Below, piece after piece: positions 1 to 7,046 of a stretch of 27,471 nt of DNA (position 1 is the first letter of the stretch; every line of letters begins with the position of its first letter). The stretch covers positions 1 through 27,471 of the forward strand of contig CAMLNW010000004.1 of the NCBI GenBank assembly GCA_946481495.1, given 5' to 3'. The notes below the pieces were generated by a model. That model did no database searches and had not been told where the DNA came from. It saw only the letters and a list, made by a program, of their open reading frames with translations. This DNA is from an uncultured Actinomycetes bacterium. GTDB lineage: Bacteria; Actinomycetota; Thermoleophilia; Solirubrobacterales; Thermoleophilaceae. Made by a program: the position numbers and the translations under genes.

Positions 1-1948
1 GTCGAACGCCAACCAGGCGGTCGACGGCTGCCGCTCCGGCGACGGGCCCGGCGACACGATCGAGGTCCCCGCGGGCCGCTACGACGTCTACGACAACTTC
101 AACGTCAGCGAGCGCGTGACGATCGTCGGAGCCAACGCCGGCCGTCATGGCAACCATCCCAGCCGTGGCCCCGAGACGATGATCGCGCTCGACTTCAACC
201 CGAACTCGATCGCCCAGTCGGCGCTGTTCTTCCTCAGCGCCCCGAGCGGCGGCCGCCCGGCGCTCGGCGGCGGCTCGCGCTTCGACGGGCTCGAGCTGGT
301 CGGCTCGAACAACCCGCTCTGCGTCTCGGGCCAGCCCACCGGCAGCAACTGCCAGGAGCTGGCGATCATCGAGCCCGACCAGCCGCAGACGGGACAGTCG
401 CCGGCCGCCGGCTACGTGCTGCGCAACTCGATCGTCCACGACTTCACGGGCGGGATCTGGGTCGGCGGCAACGGCTCGCTGATAGCGCGCAACCTGTTCC
501 GTGACAACGACCGGCTGATCAACGTCGCGGGCGTGCGCGCCACCGGCACGGACCTCTATGCCGACTCGACCTACTCGAGCGCTAACACGCGCGTCGTCGG
601 CAACGTCTTCGCCGGCCCACCGCGCTACGCGCTGAACATCAACGGCAACACCGACCGCTCAACGTTTGCGGGCGCGACGGTTGCCGGCAACCTGTTCCGC
701 AAGGCGTCGAACCGCGACCAGATGATCCTGATGAACGACGTCCGCGACGTGCGCATCCGCGACAACGTGCTGACCAGCCTGCATCCCGAGGGCGCCGCGC
801 CGGCTAACGACGGGATGCTGTTCGACCGCGTCGACGAGATCACGGTGAACGGGAACACGCTGACCGACTTCCGCGCGGCGATCACCTTCAGCGACATCGG
901 CGCGCCGGGACCGCCGAGCCTGACGAACGTCCGGATCGCCAACAACCGTATCTACCGCAATCAGTTCGGGCTGCGCATCCGCGCGCCGTACCCGTCGGCG
1001 ACGGCGCCAGTCGGCATCGACGCGACCGACAACTGGTGGGGCGCCAACGGCGGCGCCGGCACGGCCGGCAATCGCGAGGGGTTCGTCACGCCGGTCAATG
1101 GCGTCCAGTTCCGCAACTCGTCGGGGGCCGAGATCCCGCCACCGCCGGCCTCCGGAGTCGACTACTCAGATGCGCTCCAGCTGACCTGCTCGACCCCGGC
1201 GACCGTGACCGCCGACACCCCATCGCCGCTGACCGGCGCGGTCGCCGGCATGCCCGCGGTGAACCACGGCGATGACGAGCGGCCATGGTTCGAGCGCGTC
1301 CGACAGCCGCTGATGGCCGCCGACGCCGAGCCGGCAAGCAGCCGCGTGTCGGGCTTCGACCGCCCGCCGTCGACCGGTGCGCTCGGCGGCCGCGTCGTCC
1401 CCAGCGGCGGATCGCTGACCGGCTGGTTCATACCGGCCGCTCCCGGCCCTGGCGCTGCCCTGGTCGCGCTCGACTCGCAGCAGGTCCGCTGTCCGTTCGA
1501 TGCCGTCCCGGCCGACATCGACGTCGACAAGACCGCCAGCGCCCAGGTCGCCTACGCCGGCCAGCGCGTCACATTCCGGATCCGCGTCCGCAACCGTGGG
1601 CGCGCGCCTGTCTACCGACTGCGCACCTGCGACCGCCCGCCACGCGCGCTGCGGCTGCTGCGCGCCAGCCGACGTTTGCGCGCCGCCGCCGGCCGGCGGC
1701 ATTGCCTCGCGATACGCCGTCTGCGCCCGGGCCAACAGCGCACCTTCCGCCTGACCTTCCGCATCTCGCCAGCCGCTACCGGCACGACGATCGACAACAC
1801 CGCCCACGCCGACACGCCGATCGCGCCGGGCCGAGCGCGAACCAGCCACAACCGCCACGCGCGCGGCCGCGCCTCGGTCATCGTTCCCAGCCGACTGCCA
1901 GACGCGTGCGCGGCCGGCTCCGGTCCGACCGCCCATGCGTCCTGCTAG
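1..1948 (+). CDS. Secreted right-handed beta-helix protein with DUF11-like C-terminal domain (5' end outside window)
   Basis: The frame is open from base 2, so the gene is cut by the window edge. The first visible residues (GDTIEVPAGRYDVYDNF, then VTIVGANAG) are the classic opening of a parallel beta-helix/NosD-type domain. Short rungs repeat through the first ~350 residues: an N-rich turn followed by a hydrophobic strand (IRDNVLTSL, VNGNTLTDF, IANNRIYRN), ending in DNWWG. The last ~130 residues start IDVDKTASAQVAYAGQRVTF and contain RVRNRGRAPVY, which fits a DUF11-type surface repeat. The protein ends with an Arg-rich stretch and no sortase motif. A surface or secreted role is inferred; substrate unknown. 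A GTG at 116 could start translation, but it lies inside the beta-helix, so I read the frame as continuing upstream. The stop abuts the stop of the convergent YciI gene with no spacer. Confidence 0.8.
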   Translation, partial: SNANQAVDGCRSGDGPGDTIEVPAGRYDVYDNFNVSERVTIVGANAGRHGNHPSRGPETMIALDFNPNSIAQSALFFLSAPSGGRPALGGGSRFDGLELVGSNNPLCVSGQPTGSNCQELAIIEPDQPQTGQSPAAGYVLRNSIVHDFTGGIWVGGNGSLIARNLFRDNDRLINVAGVRATGTDLYADSTYSSANTRVVGNVFAGPPRYALNINGNTDRSTFAGATVAGNLFRKASNRDQMILMNDVRDVRIRDNVLTSLHPEGAAPANDGMLFDRVDEITVNGNTLTDFRAAITFSDIGAPGPPSLTNVRIANNRIYRNQFGLRIRAPYPSATAPVGIDATDNWWGANGGAGTAGNREGFVTPVNGVQFRNSSGAEIPPPPASGVDYSDALQLTCSTPATVTADTPSPLTGAVAGMPAVNHGDDERPWFERVRQPLMAADAEPASSRVSGFDRPPSTGALGGRVVPSGGSLTGWFIPAAPGPGAALVALDSQQVRCPFDAVPADIDVDKTASAQVAYAGQRVTFRIRVRNRGRAPVYRLRTCDRPPRALRLLRASRRLRAAAGRRHCLAIRRLRPGQQRTFRLTFRISPAATGTTIDNTAHADTPIAPGRARTSHNRHARGRASVIVPSRLPDACAAGSGPTAHASC

Positions 1949-2263
1949 CTACATCACGTCGAACGTCTCGTAGACCTCGACCGTGCCGCCGTTGGTCAGG
2001 ACCGGGCAGCCCTTCGCGAGCTCGGCCGCGGCGTCGATGCTGTCGGCGTTGACGAGTGAGTAACCGGTCAGGCCCGACGGTCCGCCGTCGCTGACCGTGC
2101 CGTTGTTGGCGATCGCCTTGGACGGCCCGAACGGGTTGCCCGGATCAACGACCGCCGGCCCGAGCTCGCCGAACCAGCCGGTCCAGGCCGCCATCACGGC
2201 CTGCTGCTCGGCCTCGGTCTCGGGGGTCGCGCCTCCCTTGTATGCCAGTAGGTACTTCGCCAT
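1949..2263 (-). CDS. YciI-like (YCII/DGPF domain) protein
   Basis: A 104-residue single-domain protein beginning MAKYLLAYKGG and containing WTGWFGELG, then GLTGYSLVNADSIDAAAELAKGCPVL, the usual layout of small actinobacterial YCII-related proteins. These adopt a ferredoxin-like fold; enzymatic function is mostly unproven. A good ribosome binding site (AAGGAG, 6 nt before ATG) supports the start. It is the third gene of an operon with the ArsR regulator and the SRPBCC protein upstream (27-bp gap). The ArsR/AHSA1/YciI combination is a recurrent actinobacterial gene set, so a shared regulon is likely. Its physiological role is not known. Confidence 0.85.
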   Translation of the reverse strand: MAKYLLAYKGGATPETEAEQQAVMAAWTGWFGELGPAVVDPGNPFGPSKAIANNGTVSDGGPSGLTGYSLVNADSIDAAAELAKGCPVLTNGGTVEVYETFDVM

Positions 2264-2290
2264 CTCGTTCTCCTTGTTCGATGCTTGGTG

Positions 2291-2752
2291 TCAGTCGGCG
2301 GCGGGCGCCGCCCACGGGTCCGGCCCGGCGTCGCCACCGGACGCCGCGGCCTCGAGCCGCGGCAGGTAGTGGTCCCAACCGACGCTGTGGGCGTTGGCGG
2401 ACTCGCCGCTCGGCAGGCCGCTGTGGACCAGCCGGACGATCGTGTGGTCGCCGTCGGGCGTGAGCGTTACCTCGACGGTCGAGCTGCCCGGCCGCACCGG
2501 ACTCTCCTCGGTCTCCCACCCCCAGGTGAACACGACGCGGTGCGGCGGCGAAACCTCGACGTACTCGCCGCGCGCGATGCGACCGCCGGTGATGTTGACC
2601 CGATAGATCCCGCCGGAGCGCGGATCGACCTCGGCGGTCGTGCCCATCCAGCGGACCATCCGCTCGGGGTCGACGAAAAATGGGAAGATCGTCTCGGGCC
2701 GCGCCGCGATGCGTACCTCGCGTTCGACGGCGTCGGCCTCGGCGGTAGTCAT
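2291..2752 (-). CDS. SRPBCC family protein, AHSA1/polyketide-cyclase-like
   Basis: 153 residues. The N-terminal half (VEREVRIAARPETIFPFFVDPERMVRWMG) is the signature of AHSA1/START-like SRPBCC domains: a first beta strand, then the helix that closes a hydrophobic ligand cavity. GIYRVNITGG, YVEVSPPHRVVFTWGW and VEVTLTPDGDHTIVRLVHSGLP form the remaining strands, and GWDHYLPRLEAAA the C-terminal helix. Such proteins next to ArsR-type repressors are common, but their ligands are usually unknown. The ATG overlaps the ArsR stop in an ATGA of 4 bp (2749-2752), implying translational coupling. Function beyond fold is not assigned. Confidence 0.85.
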   Translation of the reverse strand: MTTAEADAVEREVRIAARPETIFPFFVDPERMVRWMGTTAEVDPRSGGIYRVNITGGRIARGEYVEVSPPHRVVFTWGWETEESPVRPGSSTVEVTLTPDGDHTIVRLVHSGLPSGESANAHSVGWDHYLPRLEAAASGGDAGPDPWAAPAAD

Positions 2753-3057
2753 CGTCGCGTCCTCTCCTCTTGCTCGGCGGCTGCCTTCAGGCGATCGAGC
2801 CCGTCGGCCCAGAACTCGTCGAGAAAGTCGCGCAGCTCCGCGAGGCCCTCGGGCCGCGCGACGTAGAGCCGCCGCGTCCCTTCCCGGCGCTCGCTCACCA
2901 ACCCCGCCCCCTTGAGCACCGTCAGATGCTGCGAGATCGCGGGCCGACTGACCTCGAAGTGCGACGCGATCTCGCCCACGCTCAACTCCTCGGAGCCGAC
3001 GAGCCGGAGGATCGTGCGCCGGCGAGGCTCGGCGATGGCACGCAGCGCGGCTTCCAT
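2749..3057 (-). CDS. ArsR-family winged-helix transcriptional regulator (non-metal type)
   Basis: The winged helix reads IAEPRRRTILRLVGSEELSVGEIASHF, then EVSRPAISQHLTVLKGAGLV (recognition helix), then RREGTRRLYVA (wing), and a C-terminal dimer helix. There are no cysteines, so it is not a thiol metal sensor. It resembles the ArsR subgroup that controls adjacent SRPBCC genes. I choose the ATG at 3057 (102 aa) over the GTG at 3075: a promoter-like -10 (TATGCT, 3064-3069) lies 6 nt upstream of this ATG, which would give a leaderless transcript and place the GTG outside the message. A palindrome in the promoter spacer suggests autoregulation. It is first in an operon with the SRPBCC and YciI genes. 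Confidence 0.85.
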   Translation of the reverse strand: MEAALRAIAEPRRRTILRLVGSEELSVGEIASHFEVSRPAISQHLTVLKGAGLVSERREGTRRLYVARPEGLAELRDFLDEFWADGLDRLKAAAEQEERTRR

Positions 3058-3063
3058 GCGTAA

Positions 3064-3093
3064 AGCATAAGCCACTGCTTACGTAAGTGTCTA
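3064..3093 (-). promoter_or_regulatory. Predicted leaderless promoter of the ArsR/SRPBCC/YciI operon with embedded palindrome
   Basis: On the minus strand, TAGACA (3088-3093) and TATGCT (3064-3069) are separated by 18 bp. Six bases then precede the ATG at 3057, so transcription should begin at or next to the start codon. The spacer contains the perfect 10-bp palindrome CTTACGTAAG (3078-3087), directly beside the -35, and overlapping it the inverted repeat TAAGC-CACT-GCTTA (3068-3081). Either could be the operator of the adjacent ArsR protein; binding there would block RNA polymerase. Prediction by eye. Confidence 0.55.
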
Positions 3094-3121
3094 CTAACTG
3101 ATATCCCTCCTGGTGTCTAAT

Positions 3122-3149
3122 TCGACAAAGACAGGCTTCTGCCTATCCT
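3122..3149 (+). promoter_or_regulatory. Predicted promoter of the Tat aminotransferase-like gene
   Basis: TCGACA (3122-3127), a 16-bp spacer and TATCCT (3144-3149) lie 8 nt before the ATG at 3158. This supports that start and suggests a leaderless or nearly leaderless mRNA. The -35 is about 28 bp from the -35 of the divergent ArsR operon promoter, so one regulator could affect both. Confidence 0.45.
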
Positions 3150-3157
3150 GGACCCGT

Positions 3158-4507
3158 ATGGGCCTGGTCGAGCACCCCCATACGCGGCGGGCGTTCGTCG
3201 GGACCGCGCTCGCCGTTCCAGCTGCAGCCTGGCTGGTCGCCTGCGACAGCTCCGATGACCCGGCCAACGACCGGCCGACCGCTGACGCCGCCTCGCAGCC
3301 ACCGGCCAGCGTCGCGAACTGGGACGACGTCCGCGCGCTGTTCGAGCTCGACCCCGACATCAATCACCTGTCGGCCTACATCCTCGCTCCACATTCGCGC
3401 CCGGTTCGCGACGCGATCGTGGCACACCGCGAGGGTCTCGACCGCGACCCGCACGGCTATCTGCTCGCCAACCAGAACCGCGTCCGCGACATCGCTCGCG
3501 CGGCGGCGCGTCATCTCGGCACTACCGCCGGCATGGTCGCGCTGACCGACTCGACCACGATGGGCCTCGGCGTCCTGATCGGCGGCATGCGCTTCTCCCC
3601 CGGCGACGAGATCCTGATGACCGAGCACGAGCACTTCGTCGCCGACCAGACCGCGCGTTACGCCGCCGAGCGGACCGGCGCGACCGTCGGCAAGGTCGCG
3701 CTCTACCCGCCGGGGGCGCCCGAGCAGGCGACGGTCGACGGCATCGTCGGCGCTGTTCGCGACGCGATCGGCCCCCAAACGCGGCTGGTCCTCATGACCT
3801 GGGTCCATTCGGCGACCGGCGTCAAGCTCCCGCTGCCCGAGATCGCCGAGGTCGTGGCCAGCGCCAACGCCGGCCGGGCCACCGAGCAGCGCGCACTGCT
3901 CGTCGTCGACGGCGCGCACGGCTTCGGCGCCGGCCCCGCGCCGGTCGACGCGCTCGGCTGCGACGGCATCGCAGCCGGCTGCCACAAGTGGCTGCTCGGC
4001 CCGCGCGGCACCGGCATCGCCTGGGGCACCCCCGAGCTCTGGGAGCGCGTTACCCCGGTCATCCCGACGCTCGACGATCGCGCCCTCGTCCCCTGGATCG
4101 ACGGCGAGCCCAGCAACGCCCCGCCCGGCGTCGTCTTCAGTCCCGGCGGCTACCACTCGTTCGAGCACCGCTGGGCGCTGCAGGAGGCGTTCGAGCTGCA
4201 CGCCCAGGTCGGCGCGCGGCGGATCGCACGCCGGATCGACGACCTCGGCGCCCGCCTGCGCGAGCGGCTCGCCGACGCGCCGAACGTCCGGGTCCACGCC
4301 CCGGCCGACGAGCGCCTGCACTCCGGCGTCGTCACCTTCACCGTCAAGGGCATCGACAAGTTCACCGTCGTCGACCGTCTGTTCGACGAGCACGACGTCT
4401 CGGCGACCGTCACCCCCTACCCCGTCTCCTACGCTCGCCTCGGCGCCTGCTGGCTGAACACCGAGGACGAGATCGACGCCGCGATCGCCGGCGTCCACGA
4501 CCTCTAG
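3158..4507 (+). CDS. Tat-exported, lipoprotein-like class V aminotransferase-fold PLP enzyme
   Basis: 449 residues. The N-terminus carries a twin-arginine motif (TRRAFVG, R10-R11), a short hydrophobic stretch and a lipobox LVAC with Cys29, so it is probably exported folded with its cofactor and lipid-anchored. The remainder is a fold-type I PLP enzyme of the class V (NifS/isopenicillin N epimerase-like) group: DSTTMGLG is in the phosphate-binding region, VVDGAHGFG holds the aspartate that pairs with the pyridine nitrogen (about D251), and AAGCHKWLLGPRGTG holds the Schiff-base lysine (about K277). A late small domain ends LNTEDEIDAAIAGVHDL. The catalytic residues look intact. The reaction is unknown; cysteine desulfurase, epimerase or lyase activity are all possible for this group. 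A GTG 45 bp upstream (3113) would hide the Tat motif deeper, so I prefer the ATG at 3158. Confidence 0.85.
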   Translation: MGLVEHPHTRRAFVGTALAVPAAAWLVACDSSDDPANDRPTADAASQPPASVANWDDVRALFELDPDINHLSAYILAPHSRPVRDAIVAHREGLDRDPHGYLLANQNRVRDIARAAARHLGTTAGMVALTDSTTMGLGVLIGGMRFSPGDEILMTEHEHFVADQTARYAAERTGATVGKVALYPPGAPEQATVDGIVGAVRDAIGPQTRLVLMTWVHSATGVKLPLPEIAEVVASANAGRATEQRALLVVDGAHGFGAGPAPVDALGCDGIAAGCHKWLLGPRGTGIAWGTPELWERVTPVIPTLDDRALVPWIDGEPSNAPPGVVFSPGGYHSFEHRWALQEAFELHAQVGARRIARRIDDLGARLRERLADAPNVRVHAPADERLHSGVVTFTVKGIDKFTVVDRLFDEHDVSATVTPYPVSYARLGACWLNTEDEIDAAIAGVHDL

Positions 4508-4560
4508 CTCAAACAGGCGACCCGCGCTGAACTGGTCCTGGCACTCCCCCAAATCGGGTG

Positions 4561-4589
4561 ATGAAATTCGAGCGCCGGCGGCGTAGAGT
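4561..4589 (+). promoter_or_regulatory. Candidate promoter for the DUF6325/SHOCT pair
   Basis: ATGAAA (4561-4566), a 17-bp spacer and TAGAGT (4584-4589) each match the housekeeping consensus at 4 of 6 positions. Transcription would start near 4596, leaving a ~39-nt leader with a ribosome binding site, unlike the leaderless starts elsewhere in the window. Confidence 0.35.
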
Positions 4590-4634
4590 CGTTGGTGCAA
4601 GCTGAACGCACGAATCGAGACGAAGGGGACCGGG

Positions 4635-5078
4635 TTGAACGCCGAGGACGTCATCGAGATGGGGCCGATCGACTACATCCTGGTCGAGTGGCCGGGACGG
4701 CAGCCCAATGGCGAGGTGGCGCCGCACCTGGTCGACCTCGTCGACCGTGGCCTGATCCGCATCTTGGACCTGATCTTCGTCACCAAGGACGAGGACGGGA
4801 CCGTGCGCGGTCTGGAGCTTGCCGACATCGGCGATGGGGGCGCCGAGCTGTCGGTCTTCGAGGGCGCCTCGTCCGGCCTGCTCTCCGACGAGGACGTCGC
4901 CGAGGCTGGCGGCGTGATGGAGCCCGGAACCTCCGCCGCACTGCTCGTCTTCGAGAACACCTGGGCCGGGCCGTTCGCAGCCGCCGTCCGTCGCTCCGGC
5001 GGCCAGCTCGTCGCCAATGGCCGGATTCCCGTCCAAGCCGTCCTCGCCGCGCTCGACGCGGCCGAGGCCAACGCCTAG
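4635..5078 (+). CDS. DUF6325-like protein
   Basis: 147 residues, with a TTG start preceded by GAAGGGGA (4622-4629). A later in-frame ATG at 4659 (MGPIDYILVEWPG) is the alternative start. The motif MGPIDYILVEWPG, then GLIRILDLIFVTKDEDG, is characteristic of the small actinobacterial family I know as DUF6325 (related in pattern to DUF1269). The C-terminal part (PGTSAALLVFENTWAGPFAAAVRRSGGQLVANGRIP) reads as an alpha/beta domain without transmembrane segments or catalytic motifs. It is followed 15 bp later by a SHOCT-domain protein; the two are typically adjacent and probably act together. Biochemical function is unknown. Confidence 0.8.
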   Translation: MNAEDVIEMGPIDYILVEWPGRQPNGEVAPHLVDLVDRGLIRILDLIFVTKDEDGTVRGLELADIGDGGAELSVFEGASSGLLSDEDVAEAGGVMEPGTSAALLVFENTWAGPFAAAVRRSGGQLVANGRIPVQAVLAALDAAEANA

Positions 5079-5093
5079 AGGAGATACGTACCG

Positions 5094-5375
5094 ATGCCAG
5101 GACTAGTCCGTGGAATGGCCCGCACCGCCGTCATTGCCGGCACGGCGACCGCTGTCAGCAACCGCGTGTCCCGTCGCCAGGGCGAGCGCTGGGCCGAGCA
5201 GGAGACGCAGCAGCAGCCGCAGGCCGCTCCAGCCCCGCCCCCGCCGGCGGCTGCGGCCCCCGCGCCGTCGATGATCGACCAGCTCAAGGAGCTGGGTGAG
5301 CTCAAGAACCAAGGCATCCTCACCGAGGAGGAGTTCGCGGCGCAGAAGGCCAAGCTGCTGGCAGCCGGAGCCTGA
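5094..5375 (+). CDS. SHOCT-domain protein
   Basis: 93 residues. The N-terminus (MPGLVRGMARTAVIAGTATAVSNRV) is weakly hydrophobic, followed by a Gln/Pro/Ala linker (residues ~38-60). The C-terminus MIDQLKELGELKNQGILTEEEF, then AAQKAKLLA, is a textbook SHOCT motif: two short helices with an L-x-x-G-x-(I/L)-(T/S)-x-E-E-F core. SHOCT modules occur at protein ends and may mediate oligomerisation or membrane association. The ribosome binding site GGAG lies 10-13 nt before the ATG, and the gene forms an operon with the DUF6325-like gene. Transcription likely ends at the hairpin at 5385-5414. Confidence 0.85.
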   Translation: MPGLVRGMARTAVIAGTATAVSNRVSRRQGERWAEQETQQQPQAAPAPPPPAAAAPAPSMIDQLKELGELKNQGILTEEEFAAQKAKLLAAGA

Positions 5376-5384
5376 TCGCGCGAC

Positions 5385-5414
5385 GGCACTGCCCACCGCG
5401 AGGCGGGCAGTGCC
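5385..5414. terminator. Strong hairpin between convergent genes
   Basis: A perfect 10-bp stem GGCACTGCCC / GGGCAGTGCC (5385-5394 and 5405-5414) around a 10-nt loop lies 9 bp past the SHOCT gene stop and 18 bp before the end of the convergent gene. No U-tract follows on either strand, as is common in actinobacterial terminators. It could serve both directions. Confidence 0.65.
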
Positions 5415-5432
5415 GGCACCGCGTTGCCTCGG

Positions 5433-6485
5433 CTAGGGCTTGATCGTCGCCTTGATCGAGTCCTGTTGGCCCCCCGAGACGGCGTTGACCTTCACCGGGA
5501 TCGGCCGCTTGTGCTTTTCGAGCTTCTTCAGCGTGTCCCTGTCGAGCTCGAGCACGATCAGCTCGGCGCCCTCCGGCCCGAACTCGTCATTGATCTCGAC
5601 GAGCACGCGTGACGGGAGGCCGAGCGCGCGCCGCTGCTTCTTGGTCACCTCGACCGTCACTACCACCGGATCGGTGACGGTTCCGGTCACGAGCGCCACC
5701 CCGGCGTCGGGCGCGAAGCGCTTCGCGGCCAGCGAGACGGTGAGCTGCCGGTCGTACAGCGCCTGGTAGCCCTCCTCGGCCAGCTTGCGCGCCGCCTTGT
5801 CGGTGGTCGACGCCTTCTCGGCCGTCGTCTTGGCCTTCGTCAGCGTGTCGATCTGCTTCTGCAGCGGCGCGGTCGCGCTGGCGATCAGCGCGCTAGCGAT
5901 CGCCGTCGACGTATCCGCCGCGTGGTAGGTGCCGCCCAGGCCGGTGCAGGCGGTCGTGAAGTTCGACACCGTCGAGAGGTCGACGCCGGTCGCGGTCTTG
6001 ACGACCGGGATCCACTTGGCGGGATCGTCGCCGAGCCCGGCGGCGGCCTTCTGCCACGGAACGTAGTTGTACGCCGGGTCGGCGCCCGGCTGCCAGGCGA
6101 GGATGTTCGCGCCACTGGTCAGCGCGGCGACGCCGGAGCAGGTGGCGTGCGCCTGGACGTCCGTCTGGGCGGCCGGATAGGTCCGCTTCTCCTCGGCCGT
6201 CGCCGGAGCGCGGTAGGCGCTCGGCAGGACCTTGTAGTTGAGCATGCCACCCCCGGTGACGCCGTTGGTCTCGGCGAACCCGACCGAGTAGCCGCTGTTC
6301 GAGACGACGTACTGGGTCTGGGGGAGCAGCCCCGCGCCGGTGGCGTCGTTGAGGAACGTCACCGAGCCCGTGTCGAGCTTCGCGTCGACGGTGTAGACGC
6401 CCGGCTCGGCAGCGGCGCTCGCCGGTATGGCGAGCGCCAGAACGGCGAGCGCGCCAGCGGCGCGCGGGTAGTTGATGCGCTTCAT
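5433..6485 (-). CDS. Secreted hypothetical protein
   Basis: 350 residues starting MKRINYPRAAGALAVLALAI, then PASAAAE: a signal peptide with probable cleavage around residue 24-27. The start is supported by GGAGG about 7 nt upstream; reading further upstream gives no signal peptide. The middle section contains two Cys pairs (ATCSGVAAL; TACTGLG) and Tyr/Trp-rich segments (LAWQPGADPAYNYVPWQKAA). Residues ~205-250 (APLQKQIDTLTKAKTTAEKA) form a coiled coil, followed by a beta-rich domain (VALVTGTVTDPVVVTVEV) and a Lys-rich end. It may be a cell-envelope protein; I do not recognise a family. The upstream region to 6600 is unusually AT-rich, but no clear promoter hexamer pair is seen. Confidence 0.75.
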   Translation of the reverse strand: MKRINYPRAAGALAVLALAIPASAAAEPGVYTVDAKLDTGSVTFLNDATGAGLLPQTQYVVSNSGYSVGFAETNGVTGGGMLNYKVLPSAYRAPATAEEKRTYPAAQTDVQAHATCSGVAALTSGANILAWQPGADPAYNYVPWQKAAAGLGDDPAKWIPVVKTATGVDLSTVSNFTTACTGLGGTYHAADTSTAIASALIASATAPLQKQIDTLTKAKTTAEKASTTDKAARKLAEEGYQALYDRQLTVSLAAKRFAPDAGVALVTGTVTDPVVVTVEVTKKQRRALGLPSRVLVEINDEFGPEGAELIVLELDRDTLKKLEKHKRPIPVKVNAVSGGQQDSIKATIKP

Positions 6486-6620
6486 CGAATTGCCTCCTGC
6501 TGTGAGTTTTGGACCGCTCGGCACGCGCCGCGGACGGGTCAGGATGTAAAGTCTACAAATTCGATGGGCTTTATTGTATTTGCCTCCACAGCCCACGCTA
6601 AACGCAGGTCCCGCGAGCCA

Positions 6621-6636
6621 GTGACGGCGCCGTCAC
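6621..6636. repeat. Perfect 16-bp palindrome upstream of hicB
   Basis: GTGACGGCGCCGTCAC is a perfect palindrome centred about 46 bp upstream of the hicB ATG and ending 26 bp before its -10 element (6663-6668). It sits in the intergenic gap with the divergent secreted-protein gene. A dimeric regulator site is the simplest reading. The HicB here is short and shows no DNA-binding domain, so another factor may bind. Confidence 0.5.
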
Positions 6637-6662
6637 GCTCGTAACCTTCCCGTCGCAGTGCC

Positions 6663-6668
6663 TATGCT
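6663..6668 (+). promoter_or_regulatory. -10 element of a leaderless hicBA transcript
   Basis: TATGCT lies exactly 6 nt before the hicB ATG, the same hexamer and spacing as at the ArsR gene start (3057). No convincing -35 is visible at 16-18 bp. There is no Shine-Dalgarno sequence before the ATG. Confidence 0.45.
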
Positions 6669-6674
6669 TGGGTC

Positions 6675-6893
6675 ATGGCCATGCTCGATGTTCAGACCGT
6701 CGTCTATCGAGAGGGCGACCAATTCGTCGCCCAATGCCTCGACGTCGACATATCGAGCTTCGGCCCTGACGAGTCCGAAGCGCTCGCCAATCTCCGCGAG
6801 GCGCTCGAGCTCTACTTCGAGGACGCGCCGGCCGACGCAATAGCCAAGGTCGAGGCGCCCGAAGTGCGCAGGCTGACGTTCGAGCGTGCCTAG
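6675..6893 (+). CDS. hicB: HicB-family antitoxin (short form)
   Basis: 72 residues. VVYREGDQFVAQCLDVDISSFGPDESEALANL, then REALELYF, matches the HicB partial-RNase-H-like fold: an acidic strand pair (the conserved xAxCPDL-like segment appears as VAQCLDVD) and a helix with EALANLREALELY. It lacks the C-terminal ribbon-helix-helix or HTH domain found in longer HicBs, so it probably neutralises toxin without binding DNA itself. The toxin gene starts inside it (8-bp overlap), typical translational coupling. An alternative ATG two codons downstream is possible; the -10 spacing favours 6675. Confidence 0.85.
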   Translation: MAMLDVQTVVYREGDQFVAQCLDVDISSFGPDESEALANLREALELYFEDAPADAIAKVEAPEVRRLTFERA

Positions 6894-7041
6894 GCTCTAC
6901 TCCTCCAACGAGATCGCGGCCGGCCTCGAACGCGCCGGCTTCGCCTTCGTCTCCCAGCGCGGCAGCCACAAGCAGATCCCCCGCGAAACATTCCGATCGA
7001 TCTTGCGACAGTCAGGCCTCGCCGAGCGCGACTTCGGCTAG
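6886..7041 (+). pseudogene. hicA: HicA-family toxin with internal in-frame deletion
   Basis: A 51-residue frame starts at GTG 6886: VPRLYSSNEIAAGLERAGF, then AFVSQRGSHKQIPRETFRSI, then LRQSGLAERDFG. This matches HicA at both ends: the first helix, FVSQRGSH with the catalytic His, and the ending R-x-T-x-R-S-I-L-R-Q-S-G-L. Full-length HicA proteins run about 65-75 residues and carry KYR-x-G-x-x-x-VIVP-x-H between GSH and the last helix. Here that central beta strand (~15 residues, about 45 bp) is missing, yet the frame stays open. The double-stranded RNA-binding-like fold would be broken, so toxin activity is probably lost. It might instead persist as an inactive partner of HicB. Too short for most gene callers. 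Confidence 0.7.
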
Positions 7042-7046
7042 CGGTC

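Noticed and set aside
3058..3075. GTG start for the ArsR regulator at 3075
   Set aside because: It lies upstream of the predicted -10 (3064-3069) for the leaderless ATG and has no ribosome binding site.
3143..4654. Long minus-strand open frame (503 codons) opposite the aminotransferase-like gene
   Set aside because: It is the antisense shadow of a high-GC gene: low-complexity Gly/Val/Asp/Arg composition, no motifs, while the plus strand has clear PLP-enzyme motifs.
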